Origin: Hydrogenobacter sp. T-8
Lineage (GTDB): Bacteria; Aquificota; Aquificia; Aquificales; Aquificaceae
Assembly (NCBI RefSeq): GCF_011006175.1
Contig: NZ_CP048795.1
Coordinates: 1,294,491-1,358,490, forward strand
Direction of reading: 5' to 3'
Length of the DNA: 64,000 nt
Shown here: positions 17,163 to 26,815 of the stretch, piece after piece
Numbering within the stretch: the first letter of the stretch is position 1
Layout: every line of letters begins with the position of its first letter
Made by a program: the position numbers and the translations under genes
The notes under the pieces: generated by a model
What the model saw: only the letters and a program-made list of their open reading frames with translations
The model's database searches: none
What the model was told of the DNA's origin: nothing

Positions 17163-18044
17163 TCATATCTTTCCGATAGCCTCCGCCACAGTCTTTCCTA
17201 TAAAGGCAGGGTTTTCTATTACCGTCACGCCTGCTTCCCTTAAGGCTTGCATTTTTGCTTGAGCTGTGCCTTTGCCTCCACTTATTATAGCACCCGCATG
17301 TCCCATACGCCTTCCCGGTGGTGCGGTTATGCCTGCAATGTAGGCAAATACTGGCTTTTTCACGTGCTCCTTTATATACTCCGCCGCTTCTTCTTCCGCA
17401 GTTCCACCTATTTCTCCTATCATAAGTATAGCCTCGGTTTTTGGGTCTTGGTTAAACATGGCTATAACGTCTTTGTGAGAAAGCCCATGAACTGGGTCTC
17501 CACCTATTCCCACCGCAGTGGACTGTCCAAGTCCAAACTGAGTGAGCTGATAGGATGCCTCGTAGGTAAGCGTCCCACTTCTTGAAACTATGCCTATAGA
17601 ACCTCTTTTGAAGATATGCCCTGGCATTATGCCCACCTTTGCCTCGCCTGGGGTTATCACTCCTGGGCAGTTTGGACCTATAAGCTTGGCGTTGGGATAG
17701 TTTTTCTTCATGTAGTCTTTCACCATCATCATGTCTCTAACTGGTATGCCTTCTGTTATACATACCACGAGCTCTATGCCTGCATCCAGAGCTTCCACTA
17801 TGGCATCTCCTGCAAAGGCTGGTGGGACAAAGATAAGTGAGCAGTTAGCACCAGTTTCTCTGACAGCATCTTCCACAGTGTTAAAGACAGGTATACCCTC
17901 TACAGACTGACCTCCTTTGCCAGGAGTAACACCTGCCACTACCTGAGTGCCATAGGCTTTGCATTGGATAGCATGGAAAGAGCCTTCCTTTCCTGTTATG
18001 CCTTGGACTAAGACTTTTGTGTTTTTGTCTACAAGGATTGACAT
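17163..18044 (-). CDS. sucD: Succinyl-CoA synthetase alpha subunit
   Basis: SucD carries the CoA-binding Rossmann domain ([20 protein letters not shown]) and the phospho-histidine region [18 protein letters not shown]. The 293 residues match the bacterial alpha subunit. With SucC it activates succinate to succinyl-CoA in the reductive TCA cycle. Citryl-CoA synthetase small subunits are related but longer. sucD is separated from sucC by a two-gene restriction-modification system, and the upstream restriction gene runs 16 bp into sucD, through its ribosome binding site (aaggaggttaagtc). Confidence 0.94.
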   Translation of the reverse strand: MSILVDKNTKVLVQGITGKEGSFHAIQCKAYGTQVVAGVTPGKGGQSVEGIPVFNTVEDAVRETGANCSLIFVPPAFAGDAIVEALDAGIELVVCITEGIPVRDMMMVKDYMKKNYPNAKLIGPNCPGVITPGEAKVGIMPGHIFKRGSIGIVSRSGTLTYEASYQLTQFGLGQSTAVGIGGDPVHGLSHKDVIAMFNQDPKTEAILMIGEIGGTAEEEAAEYIKEHVKKPVFAYIAGITAPPGRRMGHAGAIISGGKGTAQAKMQALREAGVTVIENPAFIGKTVAEAIGKI

Positions 18045-18937
18045 GACTTAACCTCCTTATAAATTTTTGCAATTTTTCTTTCCAGAAGCTCAGCTAACCT
18101 TAGGTAAGCAGGTTTGAGTCTCCCATCAAAGTTTTTGAAATACTTACATAATTCCTTCAATGTAGTTCCTTCCTTGAAAAGCACTTTCATTATTCCATCT
18201 TCTTCCCATAAAGCCTCGTTCTCAACTATTTTCTTCCAAGTGCTTACTGATAAGCCCTTTAATTTAGTAAAACTATCTTCTACATCTGAGTCATAGTCTA
18301 TTACTGGAAAATCTGGTAGGGTTTTCTTCCAGCTTTCTATACAACATACCAAATTATCCCAATCTTGACCTATACGGAAAAATTCAAATAACTCTCTGCC
18401 ATAAAAAAGATAAACCTCCAAGTTAAAAAAACTACTAAGCTCTCTTAACTTGCTCTCGTAATAATTTTTGTTCTTCTGAAAGGTATTGTCAATGAAATAC
18501 ATTATTCCCGCTAAGTTCTCATACTCGCCATAAACCTCAATAAACGCCTCTAACTTCCTTTGAAAATTAAAAATCTGTCCTTCCTTTTTAGACGAGTCAT
18601 GGTCGTCTCTAACCTTTACTTCTATTAAATATGCAGATTTATCGCCTTCAAGCAGTATATCCACGCTAAGATTTTTTCCATTGGAAGTTAATCTCTCGTT
18701 TACCTTTGAATTGAAACCCTGTTCCTTAAAAATATTCGCTATTATATCTTCCATAGCATCACCAAATTTAATCTCGTGAGATTGCAGTAGAAATTGTATA
18801 GCTTTCGCATAGGGCTTAGTAGGTCTGAAAAGTCCTATAAACCTTTCTGGATTTTCCGCTAATCTCTCAATAAGTTCTTGTTTATCTTTACCAAATATGG
18901 CATCGTTTAGGACAGAAATTATATCTTCACACTTCAT
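18029..18937 (-). CDS. Type II restriction endonuclease, PD-(D/E)XK, partner of the adjacent methylase
   Basis: The 302 residues contain a PD-(D/E)XK-type core: Asp93 in [10 protein letters not shown], then Glu106-Val-Lys108 in [37 protein letters not shown] and [11 protein letters not shown] recall endonucleases paired with HinfI-class methylases. It overlaps the methylase stop by ATGA (4 bp) and sucD by 16 bp. It is visibly richer in A and T than the flanking suc genes, a sign of acquisition. The recognition site is not known; GANTC-like is a guess from the methylase. Confidence 0.82.
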   Translation of the reverse strand: MKCEDIISVLNDAIFGKDKQELIERLAENPERFIGLFRPTKPYAKAIQFLLQSHEIKFGDAMEDIIANIFKEQGFNSKVNERLTSNGKNLSVDILLEGDKSAYLIEVKVRDDHDSSKKEGQIFNFQRKLEAFIEVYGEYENLAGIMYFIDNTFQKNKNYYESKLRELSSFFNLEVYLFYGRELFEFFRIGQDWDNLVCCIESWKKTLPDFPVIDYDSDVEDSFTKLKGLSVSTWKKIVENEALWEEDGIMKVLFKEGTTLKELCKYFKNFDGRLKPAYLRLAELLERKIAKIYKEVKSCQSL

Positions 18938-19770
18938 GTTTTAACCTGTTCGTATAGTGATTTAGTTCTTATAGAAGCTAACCTCTTTACTGTCCAGTCT
19001 ACATATTCCTCCTTCTTTTCTATCATAGTCCACCTTCGACCAAGCATGCTTGCGGTATAGCCAGTAGTCCCAACTCCAGCCATAGGGTCTAAAATAAGGT
19101 CTCCCTCCCTTGTAGAGACAAGAATTATTCTTTTAAGAAGTTCAACGGGTTTTTGTGTGGGATGAACTTTTTTGCCCTTTTCATCCTTTAGTCTTTCCTC
19201 CCCTGTGCATATGGGTATTCTCCACACATTCTCGTAAACCTTTCCAATGCCAAAGGCTTTTGCGTATTCTTTGTTAAAGGTGTATTTTTTGACGCTTTTG
19301 TCCTTTACAGCCCATATAAGTGTTTCTGTGGCGTTTGTAAACCTAACTCCAAGCCAATTAGGCATAGGGTTAGTTTTTAGCCATATAACATCGTTTAATA
19401 TCCAAAAGCCCATATCTTGCATTATCTTGCCCCAGCGGTGGATGTTATGGTATGTTCCTATAACCCACAGAGTTGCGGTTTCTTTCATCACTCTTTTTAC
19501 CCCTTCTAAAACCTCTTCCACAAAGCTATCGTAGGCTTGGAAGTTTTCAAAGTTGTCCCACTCCTCGCACACTCCGTTAACCTCTGTGCGAACCTTCCAT
19601 CTCCTTAACTGCTTTTTTGGAAGCTGAAGAAAGTAAGGTGGGTCTATAAAAACCATATCAAAAATACCATCTGGTAGCTTATCCATTACAGTCCTGCAGT
19701 CTCCGTGTATAAGAGTGTTTTCTGGAATAGAGCCAGTAAAGTCTTCTTCCCTTACCACACTAAAGTCCAT
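18934..19770 (-). CDS. DNA methyltransferase, beta class, HinfI/CcrM-like
   Basis: Motif IV DPPY (about residues 43-46) precedes motif I ([18 protein letters not shown], from about 227), the beta-class order used by HinfI-type N6-adenine methylases. [17 protein letters not shown] and [15 protein letters not shown] are also typical. I choose the ATG at 19770 ([10 protein letters not shown], 278 residues), which overlaps the sucC stop by 11 bp with ggtggag upstream; an ATG at 19803 would extend it 11 residues into sucC. It protects against the endonuclease encoded directly after it. Confidence 0.88.
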   Translation of the reverse strand: MDFSVVREEDFTGSIPENTLIHGDCRTVMDKLPDGIFDMVFIDPPYFLQLPKKQLRRWKVRTEVNGVCEEWDNFENFQAYDSFVEEVLEGVKRVMKETATLWVIGTYHNIHRWGKIMQDMGFWILNDVIWLKTNPMPNWLGVRFTNATETLIWAVKDKSVKKYTFNKEYAKAFGIGKVYENVWRIPICTGEERLKDEKGKKVHPTQKPVELLKRIILVSTREGDLILDPMAGVGTTGYTASMLGRRWTMIEKKEEYVDWTVKRLASIRTKSLYEQVKT

Positions 19771-20917
19771 TTCTTGCCAACTCCACCGCCTTCTTTGCCC
19801 CATCCCACATATCCACTGCGTTTATAAAGTTCAGTCCAGATTCAGCTAAAAGTCTTCTGCCTTCTTCTACGTTTGTCCCCTCCATACGAACCACAACGGG
19901 AACCTTTATTTCCACCATCTTTGCAGCCTCTATAAGACCATTGGCAAGCCTGTCGCATCTAAGGATACCACCAAAGATGTTTATAAAGACCGCTTTTACA
20001 TTCTGGTCCGCCATAAGTATCCTAAAGGCGTTGGCTATCTGTTCCACGTTGGCACCACCGCCCACATCAAGGAAGTTGGCAGGCTCTCCTCCTGCAAGCT
20101 TTATTATGTCCATTGTGGTCATAGCAAGCCCTGCACCGTTTACCATACATCCTATGTTTCCATCCAGCTTTATGTAGTTAAGGTTATACCTCTTTGCTTC
20201 CACCTCAAGAGGGTCAAGCTGAGTGAGGTCTTCAAGCTCTTCAAGGTCCTTGTGCCTTATTAGGGCATTGTCGTCAAGCTCCACCTTTGCGTCAAGAAGC
20301 ACAAGGCTTCCTTCTTTTGTAAGGACAAGTGGGTTTATCTCCACAAGGCTTGCATCAAGGTCTATATATGCCTTGTAGAGAGCCAAAGCTATCTTTACAA
20401 ACTCGTTTACAGGAAGTCCAAGTTTAAAGGCTATCCTTCTTGCCTGAGAAGGCATAAGACCTAACGCTGGGTCTATATGGAGCATGTGTATGGCTTCTGG
20501 TTTTTCCTTGGCAACCTCCTCTATTTCCATTCCACCCTCCGCAGAAGCCATCAAAACGGGTTTAGAAACCGCCCTATCAAGGGTTATAGAGAGGTAGTAT
20601 TCCCTTTCTATGTTGGTAGCCTTTTCTATCCATACCCTGCTTACAGGTTTTCCGTCAGGACACTGGAAGGTCTTAAGCACTTTCCCAAGCATACCCTCCA
20701 CCGCTTGCTGGAGCTCTTCTGCGTTTTTGACTAACTTTACACCGCCAGCCTTTCCACGCCCACCGCAGTGCACCTGAGCCTTTACCACAAGAGGAAACTC
20801 TCCAAGCTCTTCGCACGCCTGCAGGGCTTCTTGAAGGCTAAAGGCTACTCTTCCCTCTGGTACAGGAAGACCATATCTTTTCAAAAGCTCCTTTGCCTGA
20901 TGCTCGTGCAGTTTCAT
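19760..20917 (-). CDS. sucC: Succinyl-CoA synthetase beta subunit
   Basis: SucC holds the ATP-grasp domain and binds nucleotide. The 385 residues start [20 protein letters not shown] and include [40 protein letters not shown] and [20 protein letters not shown]. Length is exactly that expected, so the insertion of the restriction system after it did not truncate it. A TATAAT box lies about 30 nt upstream of the start in the 45-bp gap after murD, together with an aggc-type ribosome binding site (cggaggcaggc). Confidence 0.95.
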   Translation of the reverse strand: MKLHEHQAKELLKRYGLPVPEGRVAFSLQEALQACEELGEFPLVVKAQVHCGGRGKAGGVKLVKNAEELQQAVEGMLGKVLKTFQCPDGKPVSRVWIEKATNIEREYYLSITLDRAVSKPVLMASAEGGMEIEEVAKEKPEAIHMLHIDPALGLMPSQARRIAFKLGLPVNEFVKIALALYKAYIDLDASLVEINPLVLTKEGSLVLLDAKVELDDNALIRHKDLEELEDLTQLDPLEVEAKRYNLNYIKLDGNIGCMVNGAGLAMTTMDIIKLAGGEPANFLDVGGGANVEQIANAFRILMADQNVKAVFINIFGGILRCDRLANGLIEAAKMVEIKVPVVVRMEGTNVEEGRRLLAESGLNFINAVDMWDGAKKAVELARNGL

Positions 20918-20962
20918 GCCTGCCTCCGTGAAGGTTTGTAAGTTAAAAGATTATAGCAAAGC

Positions 20963-22222
20963 TCATAAATTTTTGCCACCAAGCTCAAAAACTAACCGCT
21001 TAAACCTCTCTCCCCTTTCCTTGTAATCTCTAAACATATCAAAGGAAGCACAGGCTGGAGAAAAGAGGATAACATCTCCCCGTCTGGCAAACTCAAAAGC
21101 TCTTGATACCGCAGACTCAAGGTCTTTCTCCACATAGACCTCGCAACCCTGCCAAGCCTTTGCGATCTTCTCCTTTGCCTCACCTATGAGAATGCCGAGC
21201 CTTGTCTTTTTCTTAACAAGCTCCTTTATACTTTCAAAATCTCCACCCTTGTCCTTTCCACCTGCTATTAGGATAACCTTGCCATCTTCAAAACTTTCAA
21301 GGGCGGACCTTAAGGCGTTAACGGTGGTAGACTTAGAATCGTTGTATACCTCTACACCACCAAAACTTCCCATATACTCCATCCTATAAGGCAGTCCAGA
21401 AAAGCTATAGAGAACTTCCTGTATTATCTCCTTCTCCACACCCATAAGTCTTGCCATAGCACTTGCAAAAAGGGCATTGTGCCAGTTGTGTTTCCCCTTT
21501 ATCTTGAGCTTCTCCACCTCAAAAAGCTCCTCGCCGAGAAAGTAGGCTCTGCCTTCCTTTATGTATCCTTGCATACCCTCTTCAAGGAGGAAAAACTTTT
21601 TTGCATCACTTGGAGTTTCTCTTATTCTTGGGTCTTTTGCGTTCAATAAGAGAAAGTCTTCTTCCCTTTGCCTTGAAAAGATGTTTCTTTTGCTCTCAAG
21701 GTAATCTTGGAGGCTCGGATGCCAATCAAGGTGGTCCTCCGAAAAGTTTAAAAAAGCCCCTCCTATGGGTCTAAAGGTTTTTAGAGTTTTACCCTGAAAG
21801 GAGGAGACCTCAAGCGCCGCAAGGCAAGAGGGATTGCTTAAGACTATCTCAGAGAGAGGCTTGCCTGCGTTCGCCCCCTCCTCCACGTTGGCATAGACCT
21901 CTTTTAGCATAAGGTATGTAAGCCTTGTAGTGGTAGACTTCCCGTCTGTGCCAGTGATAGCTAAGGCTCTGCCCTCAAAGAACCTCCAAGCGAGCTCAAG
22001 CTCTCCTATGACTTCTACTCCCTTCTCTTGTGCTTTTTTCCAAAGTGCGTGGTGCGGTGGTATGCCCGGAGAGAGAACCACCGTATCCACTATATGGAGG
22101 AACTCTTCAAAGCTATCACCCTTCGCATCGTCTCCTGCATATACCTCAAAGCCCTTAGCCTTCAAAAGGTTAACCGCAGACCTTCCGCTAACGCCAAGAC
22201 CCCAGACAAGAACTCTCTTCAT
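20963..22222 (-). CDS. murD: UDP-N-acetylmuramoylalanine--D-glutamate ligase
   Basis: MurD adds D-glutamate to UDP-MurNAc-L-Ala in peptidoglycan synthesis. The 419 residues show the N-terminal Rossmann domain (MKRVLVWGLGVSGRSAVNLL), the ATP loop ALAITGTDGKSTTTRLTY and the C-terminal domain (GGVEVYNDSKSTTVNALRSA). All are in normal order. No other mur genes are next to it, although mrdA and mreBCD follow on the other side of a small methyltransferase gene. The start lies 18 bp from that divergent gene. Confidence 0.95.
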   Translation of the reverse strand: MKRVLVWGLGVSGRSAVNLLKAKGFEVYAGDDAKGDSFEEFLHIVDTVVLSPGIPPHHALWKKAQEKGVEVIGELELAWRFFEGRALAITGTDGKSTTTRLTYLMLKEVYANVEEGANAGKPLSEIVLSNPSCLAALEVSSFQGKTLKTFRPIGGAFLNFSEDHLDWHPSLQDYLESKRNIFSRQREEDFLLLNAKDPRIRETPSDAKKFFLLEEGMQGYIKEGRAYFLGEELFEVEKLKIKGKHNWHNALFASAMARLMGVEKEIIQEVLYSFSGLPYRMEYMGSFGGVEVYNDSKSTTVNALRSALESFEDGKVILIAGGKDKGGDFESIKELVKKKTRLGILIGEAKEKIAKAWQGCEVYVEKDLESAVSRAFEFARRGDVILFSPACASFDMFRDYKERGERFKRLVFELGGKNL

Positions 22223-22240
22223 TGAGTTTAAAATTCTATC
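22223..22240. promoter_or_regulatory. Shared 18-bp divergent promoter, murD / methyltransferase
   Basis: The gap is TGAGTTTAAAATTCTATC. TAAAAT (22229-22234) lies 6 nt before the plus-strand ATG; TAGAAT on the minus strand (22233-22238) lies 10 nt before the murD ATG. No ribosome binding site is seen. Confidence 0.55.
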
Positions 22241-22777
22241 ATGGCACTTCAGGACAAGGAAAGGTGGGACTTTAAATATCTACAGGGTTGGCAAAGCACG
22301 CTCCACAAAACCTTGGTTGAATTTTACACCTATGCACCTGTTGGAAGGGCACTTGAGATAGCTTGTGGAACTGGAGAGAATGCGATTTTTCTTGCAAAGC
22401 AAGGCTTTACTGTAGATGCAATTGATATATCTATTGTTGCACTCAAAAAGGCAAGAAGGCAAGCCAATGAAAGGAATCTTAAAGTGAATTTTATATGTGC
22501 TGACCTTGACTACTTTGTATTGAAAGAAGATACATATAACCTTGTTGTGAACTTCTATTATCTAAATAGAAGACTTATACCCCAAATAAAGAAGGCTCTA
22601 AAGCCTAATGGTTTGATTATCTTTGAAACCTACAATGAAAGGCATACCCTTATAAAAAGGGACTTTAATCCCGATTACCTTCTTAAGGAGGGAGAGCTTT
22701 CCAGATTTTTTGAGGACTTTAGAGTAGTTTTTTACAAGGAGGAGTTTAACATATCCACGCTTGTAGCCTTTAAGTAA
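22241..22777 (+). CDS. Class I SAM-dependent methyltransferase, TehB-like
   Basis: A 178-residue small-molecule methyltransferase with motif I GRALEIACGTGENAIFLAKQ, the acidic loop VDAIDIS and post-motif ALKPNGLIIFETYN. It resembles TehB/UbiE-type enzymes, but the substrate cannot be predicted. It stands alone between divergent murD and convergent mrdA, overlapping the latter by 8 bp. The absence of a ribosome binding site and the nearby TAAAAT suggest a leaderless message. Confidence 0.8.
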   Translation: MALQDKERWDFKYLQGWQSTLHKTLVEFYTYAPVGRALEIACGTGENAIFLAKQGFTVDAIDISIVALKKARRQANERNLKVNFICADLDYFVLKEDTYNLVVNFYYLNRRLIPQIKKALKPNGLIIFETYNERHTLIKRDFNPDYLLKEGELSRFFEDFRVVFYKEEFNISTLVAFK

Positions 22778-24539
22778 GCTCCTTGTGTATGCCTTCCATG
22801 TATATCCTTTCAAGAATCTTTCTTGCTATAGGTGCAGCGACCGCACCTCCAGAGCCTCCATGTTCTACAAGTACTCCTATCACAAAAACAGGGTCTCTGT
22901 AAGGTGCAAAACCCACAAACCATGCATGGTCTCTAAGATGATAAGGGAGGTTTCTTCTTCTTGCACTGTGGATAGAGACCTGAGCAGTTCCCGTTTTGCC
23001 TGCTATATCAACGATTGTGGAATAGGCAGAGGTAGCAGTTCCTGACCTTACTACATCTCTAAGTGCTTCCCTAACAATGGCAAAATGCTCTGGCTTAGCT
23101 TTTACCAACTTATAAACGCTCTTGCCGGCTTTCCATATTACCCTTCCGCTTGCGTCTCTTTTTTCCTTTACCAGCAGAGGTTTGTATATAACCCCATTAT
23201 TGGCTATCGCCATCATCATAAGAGTTTGCTCAAAGAGGGTAGCCTTCATGTATCCTTGCCCTATAGACATGTTAACCGTGTCTCCACCATACCATGGCTC
23301 TTTTACTTTGCTTCTTTTCCATTCTGGGGTTGGTATAAAACCTTTTGCAATAGGAAGGTCAAAGGGTATGTTTTCTCCGTAAGAAAAGCTCCTGAGAGTT
23401 CTTTCTATCTCCCTTGGACCAAGTTTGTAGTAGCCAAAATGATAAAAGTAGACGTCGCAAGAGTCTTTTATTGCTCCGTGTAGGTTCTCCCAGCCGTGTC
23501 CTGCCTTGTTCCAGCAGAAGAACTTTCTGTTTCCAAGCTCAAAATGTCCCCTGCATACAACACCTTCTCTTGGAGACACACCCTTTTCAAGCAAGGCTAC
23601 TCCCAATGCAGGCTTTATAACCGATGCAGGGGGATACTTTGCCTGTGTTGCCCTATTGAAAAGAGGTCTGAATTTATCACTGTTATATTGACTCCATAAG
23701 TCTGCTATTCTGTTGGGGTCAAAAGATGGGTAGCTTAGAAGTGCCAACACCTCACCAGTCCTCGTATCCATTATAAGAACCGCACCAGCCTTGTGTCCAG
23801 AGTCTCTAAAGACCTCATAGGCTATTTTCTGTATTCTTGAGTCTATGGTGGTTAAAAGGGTTATGCCCTTCTTTGGCTCTTCGTAGCCCAGATTTCCTAT
23901 AACCCTTCCAATTGCGTTCACCATAACTTCCTCAGCCCCGACCCTGCCCAGAAGGTCTGTATCAAAAACCCCCTCAAGCCCATATACACCCACCAAACTC
24001 TGACTTCCGATCCTGTCCCCATATTTCTGATAGTGTCTTTCCGTAGGGTAGGAAACATAGCCTACCACATGGGCACATACCTCACCCAGAGGGTAGTTTC
24101 TTGTTGGCACCGTGTTTATAAAGACACCTGGTAGCTTGTAGCTGTAGTTATAGAATTTATCTATCTCTTCTTGTGTCTTTAGCTCTGTCAGGACAACCGG
24201 TTCTATTGCCTTTCTCTTTTTTATACTTTCATAATCCAGTTTAACTCCAAATATTTCTTCAACATTCATCAAAACCTCCCTAAGATTCCCTTCTTCTTGC
24301 AATTTTTGATGGTCAAGAAGGAGTATATACCTCGGAGTGTCATAAGCTAACTTTTCCCCTCTTCTGTCAAGAATATCCCCCCTCTGAGGATATATAACCC
24401 TCTTCCTCACGTAATTTCTTTGAGCAAGCTCTCTGTAGTATTCACCTCTAAAAAGTTGAAGGTAGAGCAATCTAAGGAAAATAAGAGCATAGACAAAGAT
24501 ACCTACAAGCATAAGGAATAAAAATCTCCTCCTACTCAT
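22770..24539 (-). CDS. mrdA: Penicillin-binding protein 2 (elongation transpeptidase)
   Basis: PBP2 cross-links peptidoglycan during rod elongation. It has one N-terminal membrane segment (FLFLMLVGIFVYALIFLRLL), the dimerisation/pedestal domain and a transpeptidase domain with the active Ser306 in SVIK. The third motif KTGTAQ lies in DIAGKTGTAQVSIHSA. 589 residues is standard. It is the last gene of mreB-mreC-mreD-mrdA, each overlapping the next by 4 bp, so the elongasome genes are one transcript. rodA is not present here. Confidence 0.95.
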   Translation of the reverse strand: MSRRRFLFLMLVGIFVYALIFLRLLYLQLFRGEYYRELAQRNYVRKRVIYPQRGDILDRRGEKLAYDTPRYILLLDHQKLQEEGNLREVLMNVEEIFGVKLDYESIKKRKAIEPVVLTELKTQEEIDKFYNYSYKLPGVFINTVPTRNYPLGEVCAHVVGYVSYPTERHYQKYGDRIGSQSLVGVYGLEGVFDTDLLGRVGAEEVMVNAIGRVIGNLGYEEPKKGITLLTTIDSRIQKIAYEVFRDSGHKAGAVLIMDTRTGEVLALLSYPSFDPNRIADLWSQYNSDKFRPLFNRATQAKYPPASVIKPALGVALLEKGVSPREGVVCRGHFELGNRKFFCWNKAGHGWENLHGAIKDSCDVYFYHFGYYKLGPREIERTLRSFSYGENIPFDLPIAKGFIPTPEWKRSKVKEPWYGGDTVNMSIGQGYMKATLFEQTLMMMAIANNGVIYKPLLVKEKRDASGRVIWKAGKSVYKLVKAKPEHFAIVREALRDVVRSGTATSAYSTIVDIAGKTGTAQVSIHSARRRNLPYHLRDHAWFVGFAPYRDPVFVIGVLVEHGGSGGAVAAPIARKILERIYMEGIHKELT

Positions 24540-24985
24540 GTTTCCTTACGAAAATATCTTCCTGAGATAAGGTAGAGGAAAAGAGCTTCAAAGGCAAGGC
24601 TCAGTGGCAAAAGCCATAGGTTAAGGTCCGCATAGTACTTTACCCTGAACAGAAGAACTACCCAGAGCTTTTCAAATAAAGAAAGCAGAAGGTAGGCAAG
24701 CAGTAAAGAGAGTTTGCTTGGGAGTTCAATCCTCAGTTTCATTATGTTAAAAAGAATAGCAAAGAAAATATGTCCTGACAGGTTCAATCCAAGAGAGTCC
24801 TGAAACAGGTCAAGGAAAAAACCCGTTATTATCGCCTTCCTAAGCCATCCATTGTCCTCCTTAAAGATATTAAGGAAAAGATAAACAAGGAGAAGATTAG
24901 GAGCCATGAGCATATTATGAAAGACAGCGATCAACACCGCACCTTGAAAATAGGCAAGCAAAAAGGCAACTATGTAGAACTTCAT
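24536..24985 (-). CDS. mreD: Rod shape-determining protein MreD
   Basis: A 149-residue membrane protein with about five segments (MKFYIVAFLLAYFQGAVLIA; LLLVYLFLNIFKED; GFFLDLFQDSLGLNLSGHIF). The sequence is poorly conserved in the family, but the pattern FFLDLFQDSLGL and the position between mreC and mrdA, overlapping both by 4 bp, make the call firm. It links MreC to the elongation machinery at the inner membrane. Confidence 0.88.
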   Translation of the reverse strand: MKFYIVAFLLAYFQGAVLIAVFHNMLMAPNLLLVYLFLNIFKEDNGWLRKAIITGFFLDLFQDSLGLNLSGHIFFAILFNIMKLRIELPSKLSLLLAYLLLSLFEKLWVVLLFRVKYYADLNLWLLPLSLAFEALFLYLISGRYFRKET

Positions 24986-25770
24986 AACCTTTCTCTTATG
25001 ACGAGAATAAGGTAAGCCCCTCTTACATCTGCGGAGGGTTTGACATCCACCTTCTTAAAAAAGCCCTTTCCATCATGAGACACTCGCTGAACAGTGCCGA
25101 CCTTCAACTGAGGGAAGACTTTGCCCGGCACCCTTACATAAACCACATCGCCCACATTAATCTTGTCATCAACCTTGACGTGAAGTAAAGACCCCATGGG
25201 GAACCCACCTCTGTATATATACGCCTTATCTCCCACCCCAACGCTAAGCGTGAATTCCTCAGAGAAGACTGTTCTTATCCTTGAAGAGCTTCCATACACA
25301 CTATCTACGATGCCCACCAAGTTCTCTCCAGAAAATACCAACATACCCTCAGATATATCCTTATCCTGTCCCTTATTTATAAGCACGAAGGTATCCCTAC
25401 CTGATGGGTCGTAGGCAACCACATTTGCGTAAACTATTGAATATTTGCCTGAAGGAAGGGGAAGGTCTATGGCTTGGCTTAGGCTTTTCAGGTTGCTCTC
25501 GCAGGCAAGAAGTTGAGCCTTGTATAATTTATATTCTTCAAGCTCTTGCCTTAATCTATAGTTTTCTTCGCTCACATTTCTTAGAAACAGGTAAGTTTCC
25601 ACTATCCTTTTTGTGTTTTCTTGGACATTTCCCTTTAGCTCAAAAAAGGGATAAACCGCCAACCTAAGGAGGTTATAAACCCGGCTTAGGTATGGCAATG
25701 CGGAAAGATTGATAAAATAAATTACAATGCTCAATAACAAAGCTATGGAAGGTGCAACAAATCCTTTCAT
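24982..25770 (-). CDS. mreC: Rod shape-determining protein MreC
   Basis: The 262 residues have an N-terminal membrane anchor (VAPSIALLLSIVIYFINLSA), a coiled coil at about residues 60-90 (FLRNVSEENYRLRQELEEYK) and the periplasmic beta-domain pair (ANVVAYDPSGRDTFVLINKG; GENLVGIVDSVYGSSSRIRT). This is the standard order for MreC, the periplasmic scaffold that activates PBP2. It overlaps mreB and mreD by 4 bp each. Confidence 0.94.
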   Translation of the reverse strand: MKGFVAPSIALLLSIVIYFINLSALPYLSRVYNLLRLAVYPFFELKGNVQENTKRIVETYLFLRNVSEENYRLRQELEEYKLYKAQLLACESNLKSLSQAIDLPLPSGKYSIVYANVVAYDPSGRDTFVLINKGQDKDISEGMLVFSGENLVGIVDSVYGSSSRIRTVFSEEFTLSVGVGDKAYIYRGGFPMGSLLHVKVDDKINVGDVVYVRVPGKVFPQLKVGTVQRVSHDGKGFFKKVDVKPSADVRGAYLILVIRERL

Positions 25771-26798
25771 ATCATGGAAACTTTCCTTATCAGCTCTATA
25801 TTATCAAGAACCTTTCCCACCCCTCTGGCTACTGCAGTTATAGGGTCTTCGCAGTAGTTGGTCTTTATGCCTGTTTCGCGCTCTATTCTCACATTGAGGT
25901 TCCTTAGGAGAGAGCCTCCTCCAGCCAAGGTTATACCCCTTTCTGCTATATCAGAAGCGAGTTCTGGTGGTGTCCTTTCCAAGGTAGACTTGACTGCGTT
26001 TATAATAGAAGACAGCACATCCTCAAGGGCTTCTGTAACATCTCTATTGCTTATTTTCACCACCTTTGGAAGTCCCGTTATGTCTCTTCCCTTTACTTCC
26101 ATAAACCTTTCCTCTTCTTCGTATATGGCACTGCCAAGCTCTATCTTTGCCCTTTCTGCGGTTTGCTCACCTATAAGGAGATGATGTTTTTTCTTAACAT
26201 GCTGTATTATAGCTTCCGTCATCTCATCGCCTGCTACCCTTATGGAATTGGAAACCACTATGCCCGCAAGAGAAATGACCGCTATCTCTGTAGTGCCACC
26301 ACCTACGTCTACTACCATATTACCTATAGGGTCTTCTATTGGAAGCCCAGCACCTATGGCAGCGGCCATTGGCTCAGCTATGAGATAGACCTCTCTCGCT
26401 CCTGCACTTTTTGCAGCGTCAATGACTGCCCTTTTCTCCACCTGTGTAACCCCAGAGGGCACGCCTATGACAACCCTTGGCTTTGCCTTGAATATACTTC
26501 CCCCTATTGCTTTGTTTATAAAATAAGAAAGCATAACCTTAGTGGCTTCAAAGTCCGTTATCACACCGTCTCTGAGGGGTCTAACAGTTTGTATATTCTC
26601 GGGAGTTTTCCCAAGCATCTCCTTTGCCTCTTTACCTACCGCCAAAACTCTACCAGAACGCACATCAACTGCAACGATGGAGGGTTCATACAGCACTATG
26701 CCCTTTCCCTGAGCGTAAACCACCGTGTTGGCAGTGCCGAGGTCTATGCCTATATTACTGGCGATAAAACCAAGAAGATTTGCTAATTTGCCTAACAT
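25767..26798 (-). CDS. mreB: Rod shape-determining protein MreB (actin-like)
   Basis: MreB is the actin-like filament that directs lateral wall growth. The 343 residues contain the phosphate-1 motif IGIDLGTANTVVYAQGKGIV, phosphate-2 NMVVDVGGGTTEIAVISLAG and the adenosine motif ITLAGGGSLLRNLNVRIE. This is the first gene of the mreBCD-mrdA operon. It is divergent from relA/spoT with a gap of only 17 bp and a perfect TATAAT 7 nt before the ATG. There is no ribosome binding site, so translation is probably leaderless. Confidence 0.97.
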   Translation of the reverse strand: MLGKLANLLGFIASNIGIDLGTANTVVYAQGKGIVLYEPSIVAVDVRSGRVLAVGKEAKEMLGKTPENIQTVRPLRDGVITDFEATKVMLSYFINKAIGGSIFKAKPRVVIGVPSGVTQVEKRAVIDAAKSAGAREVYLIAEPMAAAIGAGLPIEDPIGNMVVDVGGGTTEIAVISLAGIVVSNSIRVAGDEMTEAIIQHVKKKHHLLIGEQTAERAKIELGSAIYEEEERFMEVKGRDITGLPKVVKISNRDVTEALEDVLSSIINAVKSTLERTPPELASDIAERGITLAGGGSLLRNLNVRIERETGIKTNYCEDPITAVARGVGKVLDNIELIRKVSMI

Positions 26799-26815
26799 CC
26801 ATAATATTATAAACT
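26799..26815. promoter_or_regulatory. Shared 17-bp divergent promoter, mreB / relA-spoT
   Basis: The gap is CCATAATATTATAAACT. On the minus strand TATAAT (26806-26811) lies 7 nt before the mreB ATG. On the plus strand TATTAT (26805-26810) or TAATAT (26802-26807) lies 5-8 nt before the rel ATG. The palindromic ATAATATTAT can serve both directions. No ribosome binding site is present. Confidence 0.6.

Noticed and set aside
17163-20917. Citryl-CoA synthetase (CcsA/CcsB) instead of succinyl-CoA synthetase
   Set aside because: Lengths of 385 and 293 residues match SucC/SucD; the citryl-CoA subunits of Hydrogenobacter are longer.
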